From NCBI GenBank assembly GCA_022592435.1, contig JABYQS010000023.1, positions 248,001 through 312,000 of the forward strand: a stretch of DNA of 64,000 nucleotides. Reading direction: 5' to 3'. This DNA comes from Cerioporus squamosus (lineage: Eukaryota; Basidiomycota; Agaricomycetes; Polyporales; Polyporaceae). Below the pieces are notes generated by a model. The model saw only the letters and a program-made list of their open reading frames with translations, did no database searches and was not told the origin of the DNA. Position 1 is the stretch's first letter, and each line of letters opens with the position of its first letter. Positions 24,565-35,100 of this stretch are shown here, in pieces. The translations under genes were made by a program, and so were the position numbers.

Positions 24565-25892
24565 CTAAACACTACCCTCGCTCGGTTCGAGGTGCATGAT
24601 CCTCGCCAAGCTCTCAACCAACGCTTCTACAAACGCGGGATCGTTGATGTCCTCTTCACGCTCTACCACCTTCACTCTTCCTTTGCTACCTCCGGAATCG
24701 CCCAAGCCGACCTTCAAAGCATCGAACAACTCCTCATCAGCTTCCCTGTCCTCGAAAGGCCCGCCCTCCACACCCATCGCACTCACCCCGCCGCGGGGCA
24801 GCCAAACCTCTGTCTTCTCCCCGTCGGCGACCCGCAGCTTCTCCGCGATCGTCCTCCCGAGCTGCGCACACTCCTCCCTCGTCGTGCGCATAAGTGTCAC
24901 GCTCGGGTTGTGCTCATACAGCCTCCGCTCGCCCCTGTCTGCCATCCCCCTCCACTTCTCAGGCACGCTCTCCCGTGGCCCGAAGTTCACCATATCGAGC
25001 GCCCCGACCGACACGACCTGCGGCACGCCTTTCCGCGCGGCCGCCTCGAGCCGGTGCGGGCCCGCACTCAGGACCCCGCCGACGAGCTCGTCCGCGAGCT
25101 CCGTCGTGGTCAGGTCGAGCACCCCGTCAAAGAAGCCCTCGGAAACGAGCCGCTCCATCGCACGCCCGCCTGCCCCGGTCGCGTGGAAGACGTACGGCGT
25201 GCAGTCGTACTGTGCAAGCACCTCCGCGCGCGTGTCACCGCAGGGGTCGTCACCCCGAACATCGTGATCGCGATGCGTTTTCGGCGGGTCTTCTGCTTGT
25301 CGCCGTCGGCCTCCGCGTGGATTCGCGCATGATACGCCCGCGCCATGCCTGCCACTGCTGCCGCGGCGTTCTCCAGGATCGGACAGAGGATGTCGTTCAG
25401 CCCGGCGATGTCGACGACGCTGTACATGACCGCGACATCCGCGTCGCGCACGAACGGACCGACGTCGCCTGCGGCCATCGTGCTCACGAGCAGCTTCGGG
25501 AAGCCGAGTGGGAGCGCGGCGAACACCTCCGCCGCAAGCGCGGAGCCGCCCGAGCCTCCCAGTGCGACGATCGCGTGGATGTCGTGCGTCGCAGTGAGGG
25601 ATGCAAGGATGGGGCCGGCGCGTGCGGCGAGGGCCGTGACGAGGTCGCTGCGCGAGAGGGCGCGCACGTCAGGGATGGGATGCGGGAGCGCTGGGTCGGA
25701 GGGGCTCATGGCGAGGATGGAGGCCTGCGTGATTGAGATGGCAGGGTGCGTGGCGGCAGTTCGGCCGACGTCGACGAGCTTGACGCGGAGGTGATGCGTT
25801 TCGGAGAGCAGCGTGTGGACGTAGAGGAGCTCGTTGAGCTTGGTATCGCACGTCCCGAGGACGACGACGCATGGTGCGGTCCTGTCCTTCAT
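24565..25892 (-). pseudogene. Tm-1-like UPF0261 protein, broken by one apparent frameshift
   Basis: Protein of the UPF0261 family, the nucleotide-binding domain that forms the N-terminal half of plant Tm-1 and is a separate protein in bacteria and fungi; its biochemical role is unknown. From ATG 25892 it shows VVVLGTCDTKLNELLYV, VALGGSGGSALAAEV, PKLLVSTMAAGDV, VMYSVVDIAGLNDI and ITMFGVTTPAVT. It then continues in another frame as YVFHATGAGGRAMERL, SVGALDMVNFGP and HNPSVTLMRTT to the stop at 24565. The shift falls at about 25222-25245, in a CG-rich run, and there is no room for an intron because the two parts are contiguous in the family. One added base restores a product of about 440 residues. 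It may be an assembly error rather than a real pseudogene. An in-frame upstream ATG at 25997 also exists. The partner TIM-barrel gene follows 400 nt upstream on the same strand. Confidence 0.8.
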
Positions 25893-26295
25893 CTCGATGA
25901 TCACGGTTGATACGTTGGGCGTGCAGGGATTGTTCCCGAGGATGGAGGTTATATTCCTGCGAGAAACATGAAAGGAGACGAAGAAGTGGAACGGCAATGG
26001 CGCGTGTCGGAGTTAGACTGAAGTGGGCTCATCACATGGTCTCGTGCAACGTCACTGTCAGCGCACCGTGCACGCAGAGAACTGAAGTGCCCCCCGAAGC
26101 AGCACAGAAGTTCCTCTATTGAGTGTGAGCAAGGCCTCTTCCTTACGAGTCCGTCTCTGATGCATTGGGACAGGGAAGCGAAACGCGGTCACGTTATAGT
26201 AAGTAACGCGTCTGTGGCGTAGCATAGTATCATGTAAGAAGGTCCTAGCAACGCGATTCAACTCTGTATGTCGCTGTAGGCTGTATCCAAACGTA
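25893..26295. other. Short intergenic region
   Basis: About 400 nt between the start of the UPF0261 gene and the stop of the upstream TIM-barrel gene on the same strand. It should hold the 3' UTR of one and the promoter of the other. No clear TATA box seen. Confidence 0.45.
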
Positions 26296-27202
26296 TCACT
26301 TGGCTCTTCCAATATCCTTGAACCGCCTCGCATTATCCTCAATAGCAGTCTCCGCGGGCAGCCGCTCCATGCTCGACGCGCCGAAGAACCCGTGAACTCC
26401 GTTCGTACGACTCAGGACGTACTCCGCATCTTCCGCCGTGGCGATCGGTCCACCATGGCAGAGAACGATGATGTCCGGGTTGATCTTGACCGCCGCGTCT
26501 CGACATTCCTGTATCCGCTTCACGCAGTCGTCGAGCGTGACCGCCGTCTTCGCGCCGATGCTCCCGCTGGTCGTCAGCCCCATGTGAACGACAAGGACGT
26601 CGGCCCCAGCCCGGGTCATCGCTTCAGCATCGTCGACGGTGAAGACGTACGGTGTGGTCAGGAGGTCGAGCTTGTGTGCTTCGCGGATCATGTCGACCTC
26701 GAGCGAGTACGACATCCCGGTCTCCTCGAGGTTTTGGCGGAAGGTGCCGTCAATGAGGCCGACGGTGGGGAAGTTCTGCACGCCGCAGAACCCGATATCC
26801 TTGAGCTGGCGGAGGAAGCGGGGCATGGAGCGGAAGGGATCTGTCCCGCATACGCCAGCGACGACTCCCGCGTTCTCTACGATGGGAATGACTTCGTTTG
26901 CCTGCGAGTGAGAGGGGTCGGTCAGCCTCCTGCGGCCTGCGTACGCACGGACAGCTAAAAGAGCATACCATATCTAGGACGATGGCGTTTGCGTCGCCAT
27001 ATGGCATTAGCCCTGCGAGGGAGCCTCTGCCCGCCATCCGGAAGCGGCCGCTGTTGTAGAGAACGATGAGGTCCGCGCCGCCCTTCTCGATGAACTTGGC
27101 TGAGAGGCCGATGCCTGCACCAGCGCCGAGGACGATCTTGCCAGAGTCAATCGTGCGGCGAAGTAGGGCGAGTGCTTCCTGTCGGTTTGTGGGGGGCGCC
27201 AT
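26296..27202 (-). CDS. Tm-1-like TIM-barrel protein (PEP-hydrolase-like fold), copy 2
   Basis: Close paralogue of the gene at 19750-20658, on the other strand. Two exons, 27202-26969 and 26901-26296, give 279 residues, the same length and the same intron position as copy 1. The intron here (67 nt) is not a multiple of three. The same blocks are present: [72 protein letters not shown] and [12 protein letters not shown]. The family is the C-terminal half of plant Tm-1; enzymatic activity is unproven. It lies next to the UPF0261 gene in the same direction, the arrangement expected for partners, so this may be the functional pair and copy 1 a dispersed duplicate. TATAAA lies near 27370-27375 on the minus strand. 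Confidence 0.9.
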
Positions 27203-27793
27203 GACAGTGGGTGTCAATAAAGAGGATATTATGAGGACTGCGTGTCCGAGGAGAGTGGCCGGGTCGGAATCTGGTTCAAAGTGGGGTATATTTCTGCGGT
27301 AGTCTGTTCTCAGTAATCCATGGACTTGAATCAAGTCACGCTATACATACCAATTGCGAGGAAAGCCCCTTTATAGGTTGTGTTTCTGCTGCTTGGCAGG
27401 AGGGAAACTTGGAGTCGAGTACATAATCCGGCGCCCGGCCAGTGTCCGACATATGATGACATCATACTTAACCGCGCTTCCTCCGCCAGTCCCGTTCATC
27501 CTCACAGCAAGAGTTCGCTGACAGTTTATCATGAGAGTACTAATCATGCTATGAGTTGACTACCTCCCGCCCGTAGCTCTTACTCTGACCTCGGATGTAC
27601 TTGGATGTCCCGCAGACTCCCCTAGTATCGAAGTGTGTTTGCACCCAGAGTTACCGACAACATCATACTGGCCACTTACACTAAGCATATCGCTTTCTCT
27701 TGAGCAAACGACCTCACAACGCACCAGAACGCTCGAGGGAAGAAAACAGTACAACAATGAGATAACGCATTGGGACAGCAAGAAGTACTAGTG
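27203..27793. other. Intergenic region
   Basis: About 590 nt holding the promoter of TIM-barrel copy 2 (minus-strand TATAAA at 27370-27375) and the 3' region of the hemerythrin-like gene. No coding sequence recognised. Confidence 0.5.
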
Positions 27794-28987
27794 TTACAGG
27801 GTCGGAACGGCGGTGGGAAGGGTTTGCTTCCAGGGATATGCGGTATACTACGACGACGTTGGTTAGCGGCCCTTGGGTGGTTGCAGATCACAGACTTACC
27901 TTCCACAAACGAGCATACTTCCAGTAGAACATCCATGGCCCAAGGATATTCTTGACGAAGCCCGGTGCGGGCGGGAACTCGCATCCAGGAGGGAGATTCT
28001 ACCAAGTGAATACTAATCAGCAGGTGCGAGCACAGTATCAAGTGATAGGGCGCACCTGAACTACAAAGGGGAGCTCGAGCTTCGAATCACCGGTCGACTG
28101 CGCCTTGTGAGTCGCCGTGTTGATAGCTTGCAGCTCGTCCTCGGAGAACTTGGCGGTAAGCTGTTTGGGATCGTCAGGCGAGTCGATGCTTGCAGAGTAA
28201 AGAACTCATCGACCTTTTCCGCATCCAGAGAATCGAGCTCGTCGGCAAGATGCTCCATCACGGGGAATAACAAGTCATCCATCTGTAGTGTATGTGAGCG
28301 ACATACGAAGCATGCCATGAGCGCCAACAATCCACCTTCGCTCTGAATGTGGCCGCGTCCCACTTGTCAGCCGTAACAGTGTCGAGGTACTTGAGCAAGT
28401 CGCCAAGCTGCACACGGAACATCAGCACAGAACACCAGCAAATCCGTGTCTCATGCGGCGCACCGGCTGGAGGAACGCCTCATGTTGCTCATGGTTCTTC
28501 GCCATTGAGCCGGGATCTTCTCCTCGAGCATGGGGAACAGCGTCTTCTCCTCCGCGTCATGGTGGTCCACAAGGAACTTGATCGAGAGCGCAGCATACGC
28601 CCGGTAGTTTTCGAAGTCGCCCTCGGGGAACTTGTCCGCGTAGAAGTACGCGCTCTTCCACGCGTTCCAGATGATCAAGTGCATCCACGCCATCGCCCAT
28701 CCCGTCTTGCCCGACGCGCGCGCGGGGCGCGGGACCTCTGCGACCTTGCTGCTCGCCTCAACGTCAGTTCTGCGGCCGTGTCGAGACTCGAGGGGTAAGT
28801 ACTGCGCGCACCGAATCTTGGCGACCTCTGCCAACACCGCGGGGTCGCTGAACTTGCTGGCGCTTATCACGGGGTCGGTCGACATAATGCGCTGGACGTG
28901 ATTGGTTCCGAGGGGCTTGTTGAGGGCACGGAAAGAGAGGAATGCGAGAGCGGCGGCGAAGACTGAGCTCAAAAGCTTGAGGTTCAT
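27794..28987 (-). pseudogene. Hemerythrin-like (HHE) domain protein with two apparent frameshifts
   Basis: Fungal hemerythrin-like protein. An N-terminal hydrophobic segment (residues 1-20) looks like a signal anchor. The domain runs from HLIIWNAWKSAYFYADK through FLVDHHDAEEKTLFPMLEE and NHEQHEAF to LLFPVMEHLADELD. The His and Glu residues of these helices are the usual di-iron or cation ligands. The protein ends in a W-rich tail, WKYARLWKYTAYPWK, with stop at 27794. Two single-base shifts break the frame: at about 28510-28514, where EEKIP changes phase before GSMAKNHEQ, and at about 28199-28201, before YSASIDSPDDPKQ. Both lie in short homopolymers and neither can be an intron. One added base at each restores a continuous protein. 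Real decay or sequencing error cannot be told apart here. A TATATA lies about 40 nt upstream of the start. Confidence 0.75.
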
Positions 28988-29186
28988 GATCAGGCGAGGC
29001 TGCGCCAGGGGAGCGCATAACTAGCTTATATACCGGGTGCGTTGACGCGCTCGCAGCCCACGCTCTCGACGCTTCTCGGCCCTAGCGTGGGCCCGCCGGT
29101 CTGCCACGCAGTTGCTACCGTACAGGCATTGCTGCCGAGATATGCATGCATTACAATGTTTCTTGGGTGCTATTCGACAGTGAGTA

Positions 29187-30512
29187 TCAGTGAGTTACAA
29201 TGATTGATGTGAGCAAGAACGGTCGGTGAGTGAGGGTGAGTGTCAAGTCCGATGCCTTCGCGGCGCCTAGAGGTATACAGTGTTCACTAGCCTTCGAGTC
29301 CGCCGCCTTGCGGCATGAGAACTTGTGAGACGGCCACGCCCCCCGTTGGCTTTGAAACGAAGCAAGTGTCAGAATGTTACTTATTCCAGCGTTGATATGG
29401 TCTGCTATTGGCTGCTCACCATTCCTTCCCGCAGTAATACACCAGCTTGCAGCTGTGAAGAATTGCGGGTCAGCCGCCTTCAGAGCCGCACGAAGACACA
29501 CATCAGCATACCGAGAGCACAGATGGAGGTTCTTCAGATCCTTGAGCTCCTCGCAGTACCCGCACTGCCGCATGTTCGTCTGCTTGAACGCCTTGCTGAC
29601 CTCGGGGCGGTCCTCCTTCGTGCCGAGCACCTGGTCGCGCACATTCTTGCCCGTGCGTTTCTTGGTCGTGGAGCCGCGCGCGACAGTGTTGTCGATCTTC
29701 TCCAGCTCGCTCTCGAGGAGCGTTGGAGTGAACTTGTCCGCGGTGACCTGGAAGATCGGCGGCTTCCCCGGTACGCGGTGGTCTCCAGCCGGGGCGTCGA
29801 TGTCCTCGAGGAACTCCTTGCTGACTTTGAAGCGCTCCTTCGGCGTCACGTACGTCGCGCGAACACTGTCCGACAATGAAACTGGCAGTCAGCAACAGGA
29901 GAAAACGATGTTGCTCACAGGTGTGGCTTGTTTCCCCAGTTCCACTCGCCGTGCAGGTAGGTGAGAAGGGACATAAAGCGATCCGCGTGGTACTTGGTGA
30001 TGGCGTCATAGTCGTGGTGGGAGTAGTTCCCACAGTTGCAGGTCTCAGGGAACGTCATGACGAGAAGGAAGCGCGAGATATCTCATATCCGTGAACACGA
30101 GATGTCCCCAATCGCGCTGAGGTTCAGCAGGACTCAGCAGCGCCCGAGGAATCATGGTATATAGGTGTGCGCACCTCCCGCTTGGCCGCGGACTTCACGA
30201 TCTGCAGAATGGGCATTGGGCGGCGTAAGCACATTGAGCAGCGCGGCTAAGTAGTCTACCTGCCTCGAACTGATACAGAATAGGTGCCCACTCGTTCTTG
30301 TAGACCTTTTCCGGCTTGTCCGCGTTCGCCTCGCACCAGGCCGCGATCTGATCGACCACGGATTTGCGCGCCATGAAGTCGGCCGGGGACATGTCGGGGG
30401 CGTTTGCGGGGCCGCGCGCGAACTTGCTCGTGATGTCGTTCATAGAAACACCAAAATCCGTGCACTGTGTGAGCTTGCGAGTCGCGCAGGTCTCCGAGCG
30501 GTTGATCATCAT
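29187..30512 (-). CDS. MYND zinc-finger protein
   Basis: Spliced minus-strand gene. The N-terminal exon starts MMINRSETCATRKL at 30512. The middle has a hydrophilic region with CNCGNYSHHDYDAITKYH and LLTYLHGEWNWGNK. The C-terminal part has a MYND finger: CGYCEELKDLKNLHLCSR, then CKLVYYCGKEC after an intron, then QRGAWPSHKFSC after another, so the Cys and His ligands are all present once exons 29560-29365 are joined. MYND fingers bind proline-rich peptides of partner proteins; many mushroom genes of this architecture have no known role. The exon joins between 30260 and 30050 are tentative, although an in-phase path exists. A TATA-like CTATAAG lies about 60 nt upstream. The last stop used is at 29187. 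Confidence 0.75.
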
Positions 30513-30870
30513 GCCTGGAGAGAAGCTGGAAGGTTTTTTTTCTCTTAGTAGGCCAAGATATCGCGACAACGCGCCCTTATAGCTCACTAAGGCAAGCCTG
30601 CGAAGGCGGAAGCGAGGCCATCCATCTCCATCGTGATAATCGGCTTTTGTGACTGAGGAAGAGGTAAGTACTAGTGCTCGTCAAGGACAAGCGAGACTCG
30701 GGAGTTGCCCCGCAGCTTTATGTATAAACCTAACGCGCGCTTGAGTTACCATTTCGAGTACTGGGATTGCTGGCGGACCGGAACGTCCCCACACTCCTCG
30801 TCCTCTGCCTCATCCTCCGCGTTCATCGTCTGTCTTCGCCTCTCCTCTTCAAAGGCTACTTACTACAAAC
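30513..30870. promoter_or_regulatory. Divergent promoter region, MYND gene and SFT2
   Basis: 358 nt between divergent starts. Minus-strand TATA-like CTATAAG near 30573-30579 serves the MYND gene. Plus-strand TATAAA at 30723-30728 is a candidate for SFT2, about 145 nt before its ATG. Confidence 0.4.
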
Positions 30871-31827
30871 ATGCCGGCTCAGTCAACGGAACAGTCTTTC
30901 CGAGATAACCTCTCCCAATTTCGCTGGGCGCGCGGCAACAACGACGACTCCGAACAGACCTCCACGGCTGGCGGCGCGAACCCCTTCGCACGATTCTACA
31001 ATGCCATTGGGAGCGGATACGTACCACTGCGCTCCAGCGAGCGCTCTAACGAGGAGGAGGCCTACTTTGCTCTGTCTAGATGGGAGAGGTGCGTCAATTC
31101 GTCCGGGGGAGCTGCGGTTGGTCCGGGAGGCTCGTGCGCAACGGGGATTGCTGACGCGGTGGGCGACGACGGGGCAGGTTACTGGGCTTTGGAGCGTGCT
31201 TGATTGGGGCGGCAGTATGCTTCTTCGTTGCGTTCTTGACGATACCCATGATCGCACTGCGGCCAGCCAAGTTCGCGCTTGCGTTCAGGTATGCCCTCTC
31301 CTCGTTCGTGTCTCTGTGCGCGGTTTGTGATGAACCGGGGACGTCTGTGATTGCAGTTTGGGAAGTTTGCTCGTGATGTTCGGGTGAGTTACCCGTCCTC
31401 GTATCGTCCGTGCGGCTGCTGCAACGGTGCGCCCGCAGATTCTCTGTCCTCATCGGACCCTTGAACCACATCAAGCACCTAATGTCGAAAGAGCGACTGC
31501 CGTTCTCCATCGCGTACCTCGCAAGTCTCGGCCTTACACTCTACTTCTCGCTAGGGGTGCGTTCGCCATAAACCTCGCCAGACATCACCCAACTGACCCC
31601 GCGCTTCCTCCAGGCACACTCATACCTCGGGTCGCTGCTCGGCGCAATCGTTCAAGTATGCTCTCATACCCCTGCCCTCCGCTGACCGCACACTGACATT
31701 AGTTTGACGCGGACAGGTCATCGCGCTCGTGTCGTATGTGGCCGCGTACTTCCCCGGCGGCACACAGACGCTGCGCTTCGGAGGCCAGATGGCGTTGCGT
31801 GGGGCAGGAAGTCTGCTCCCTTTCTGA
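30871..31827 (+). CDS. SFT2: Vesicle transport protein SFT2
   Basis: Four-helix Golgi membrane protein of the Sft2/Got1 family that acts in endosome-to-Golgi vesicle fusion (family knowledge). Several short exons. The cytosolic N-terminus (about 70 residues) is polar and ends with AYFALSRWER. Membrane segments follow: LLGFGACLIGAAVCFFVAFLT, then FALAFSLGSLLVMFGFSVLIGP, then FSIAYLASLGLTLYFSLG, and the last YLGSLLGAIVQVIALVSYVAAYFPGG, ending TLRFGGQMALRGAGSLLPF-stop. The NHIKHLMSKERLPF loop between helices two and three is a family hallmark. First exon ends at 31088 with a GTGCGT donor and the next begins after a GCAG acceptor. No defects. Confidence 0.92.
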
Positions 31828-32114
31828 CGCTCCTCTGCCCCCCTCCCTCCCAGTATACCTGCATGTGCCGTACACATATTGCTTTCCTCGCAATCTCTTC
31901 CTTTCTCGGTAAACCGCCGCAAGCCCGACCTGGGTGTGCTGCTGCGAATTTCAAGCCCACCACTCCTCGCAGTGCGTTTGGTTGATGCTGGTTGATTGGC
32001 TACGTTATGCTTATTTATACAAAGTCGTCGCGGGTCATGGAGGTAACAATTCAGAAGCATGTACATCAGATGCAAGCAGGGTTCAAGTGTCAAGAAAAAT
32101 ATTGGGCAAAGAGC

Positions 32115-35100
32115 TCAGTACATCAGCAGCCCATTTTGTGATTCGTCTCGGGACTGCTCCGGCTCCTCCTCGAGCCCGACCGTGTCCGCGAGCCTCCTCG
32201 CCATGATTGTCCGGTAGCTCTCGTACGAGCGCCAGTCGCTCCCCAGGGTCTCCTCGTTCTGACGCAACACGGTTAGTCACTGCGTACAGAGGGAATCAAA
32301 AGAGGGAACGACGTACCAAGTCGAGCGACTGCAGCGCTCCCAGCACGGGCGCGAGCTTGCGCTGCGCCTCCGCCTGGAGCGTGTCGACGTCCGGCGAGGA
32401 CGCGAAGCGCATTGTGTGCGCGATCGAACCTTTCAGGTCGGGGTTGTTGATGTGCCGACCCTCGAGGTAGAACGCCAGGTGCCGCCAGAGCAGGAGCAGG
32501 AGCATCTCCAGTGAATCTGTTTTGTGGGTGAGTGACACGCTACGGCTCCGCAGAGTCGAGGTGAACTTACTGAGGATGATGTGCGCACGACGCTTCGCGC
32601 CTGCCCGCCAGAAGGCCAGCTCGCGGCTGACGAGGGTCTGGCGTTGGCGCATGTCGAGGTTGTCGAGGAGCGTGGGGTCCGTGATGTGCACAATCTAGAC
32701 AACGAGTCGGAACACATCAGACTCGCGGTATGCACATGGTGCAGGTATACGTACCTCGTGGATATTGTCCACGCGGATATGGTCCTTGTTTGCAAGCTCC
32801 GCAGAAAGGTCGACGATTCGCAGGAGGACATGAGCGAGGTCACGGCAGAACTCGTCCAGGGCCTCGATCGCGTCGCCGATAGTGGGTACGGTCGCTGTAC
32901 AAGATGTCACATCACTACAGGACCGCTGGTGCGTCATCCCAGTAACACTCACCGATGAAGCGCGTCGGTCGCTCCTCATGCTTGGGCGTCGTGATTGACG
33001 GCGACATGACGAGCGTGAAGTCTGCCTCGGTGAAGTCGCTCGCAATACCAAGGTATGAGATGACGGCGTTCTTGACGAGCTCCTCTTTCAAGGCCGCTGC
33101 AGCACGGAACTTCGACTCAGGGGCGTACTCTGGAGTTTCGAAGTCAGACCGACAGCATGCTAACGGAAACATGTACGTACCCAATGACTGGATGCTAGCA
33201 TCGGCAAGTTCTGCGTCAGTCTGTGGCTTGACACGCTCGCTCCAGTATCGGTCGCCGAGGCACTTCGCCGCGAGACTAGAGATAGCACCATGCAGCATAC
33301 CATAGCCCGAGCTTGAGAGCTACGTATCTCATGTCAGATCACTCCTTGAGACACAATGAACGGCGTACCAGTTCGGTCTTCGGAATCAGATGCACCACGC
33401 TGCTGCATAACGAGACCAGAAGGCGAATCTCGTCCATCACTGAGAGTGAGAGCTCATCGACTTCATTCTTGAGCAGGAGCACAGCGGTGTCTCTATGACT
33501 TGAGAGGAATTGCAGAGCCTGGCGTCCCATTCAATCGACAGGTCAAAGGTAGATAGATGAAGATCAGGCTTACATGGTTGGCTGCAGTCGTGTGCTTGGG
33601 CCCTAAAGAGATGAGCATGCCGCTCACAAGCTGCAGTGCAGGCATGAACAGCTGATGGTACCGCTGCACAGCCGAGGGGAGGAAGCTGTCACGATCTAAT
33701 GGGCGCTGTGTGAGCTAGTCCCCGAGGATCACGATGCAGTGGTACGTACCAAGGAATGCTTGGTCCGCCTCTGGCCGTGCGTCGAGGTAGTCGCAATCGG
33801 CGAGGATCGGGAGGACGCGGGCTTCCAAGAGTCGCTCCGCACCCTGACGCGTCTGGGCCATCCGAACCAACAACGACATCTTCGCCTCATAGACGTACAA
33901 CGGGTTCAAGTCGTCTGGCACAAGGTTAACATCATCCCATGCATGTCCGCCGACGCCTGTCTACTCACCTGGATCGGGCTTGAGGACTGCCTGTAGCAGA
34001 AGATCCGACTCCTTCAAGCCGCGTACAAAGCCGCCGAGGAATCCTTGCCGAGCCATAGCAGCAAGCGAAGTGGCATGCTTCTCCCAACGGGATAGCCTGA
34101 CCAGCGAGTCAAGGAGCATGAACGCGACCGTCTTCCATACTTCCGTCCCATCAATTGCGTCGCGGGATACGATGGCGATGAGGCGCTCCATCACCGGCTT
34201 CAAGATGGCGATACTCGAATGGATGAGGGGAAGGCCCGCTGTCTGCATGGGTCGCGCGAGCTGACTCGAACCCGAGACCAGAGACATGCTCTCGCCGAGG
34301 GGGAAATCCGAAGGCGATAATGACGCTCCCACGTTCCCAAACGTCTCCTCGTCACGTCCTTCCGGCGCCTCGTCATGAAGGACGAGGTGAAGGTAGTTGA
34401 CGAGAGCTGCGTAGAGATTCCCGCGGACAAGCTCAATACGGCTGTGATCCATGATGCACTCCAGGATGCTCCGCAGGAGGACGTTGAGACGTTCAGCGGG
34501 TAGGGCTCCTGCGTCGACGTCACCACCTGCGGACTGCAATAGGACTTGATGACGGCGATCCTCACGCAGTTTGGTGATTGTTGACAGGATGGACTCGGAA
34601 AGCAGGACGGCAGTGGACTCGTGGACGTTGGAGGAGCGGAGAGAGTTGGGGAGGACGTGTAGGAGGTCGAAGAGCATGCTCTCTCGGCGGTCGAAGGGAA
34701 GGCGATCAAAGCACTTCATGAGCGCCATGTCAAGCAGTCTACGCCACGCCTCATAACCAGAGGCAGCAGCATGCCGAATCTTCCGTCTGTGGTTCTCGAT
34801 AGCGCAGCTCTCCAAGATATAGTTGCTTTCCGCCTCCAGTGCATCCGCATGCGCTTTGCTCGCAATCCGGCCTTGCAGGTGCAGAGTCCGCTTCGCGAGG
34901 GTCAACAACGACAGCAAGGCATTGCGATCAACGACTTCGCAGCCAGACTCGTCGACCCTGAGGCAGGACTGCAGGTTGAGCTGGCCCAAGAACTCGAGGT
35001 CTTGCGGCTGAACCACCAAGCTATCTGACCAATCGAAGTCAAGAGACTGCACCAACTCAATCATCCTGAGATGCGACTGGCCGACCTCGCGGAAAGGCTT

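Noticed and set aside
24592..25736. Long plus-strand frames opposite the UPF0261 gene
   Set aside because: Antisense shadow of a GC-rich coding gene; the plus-strand text has no domain, while the minus-strand text matches UPF0261.
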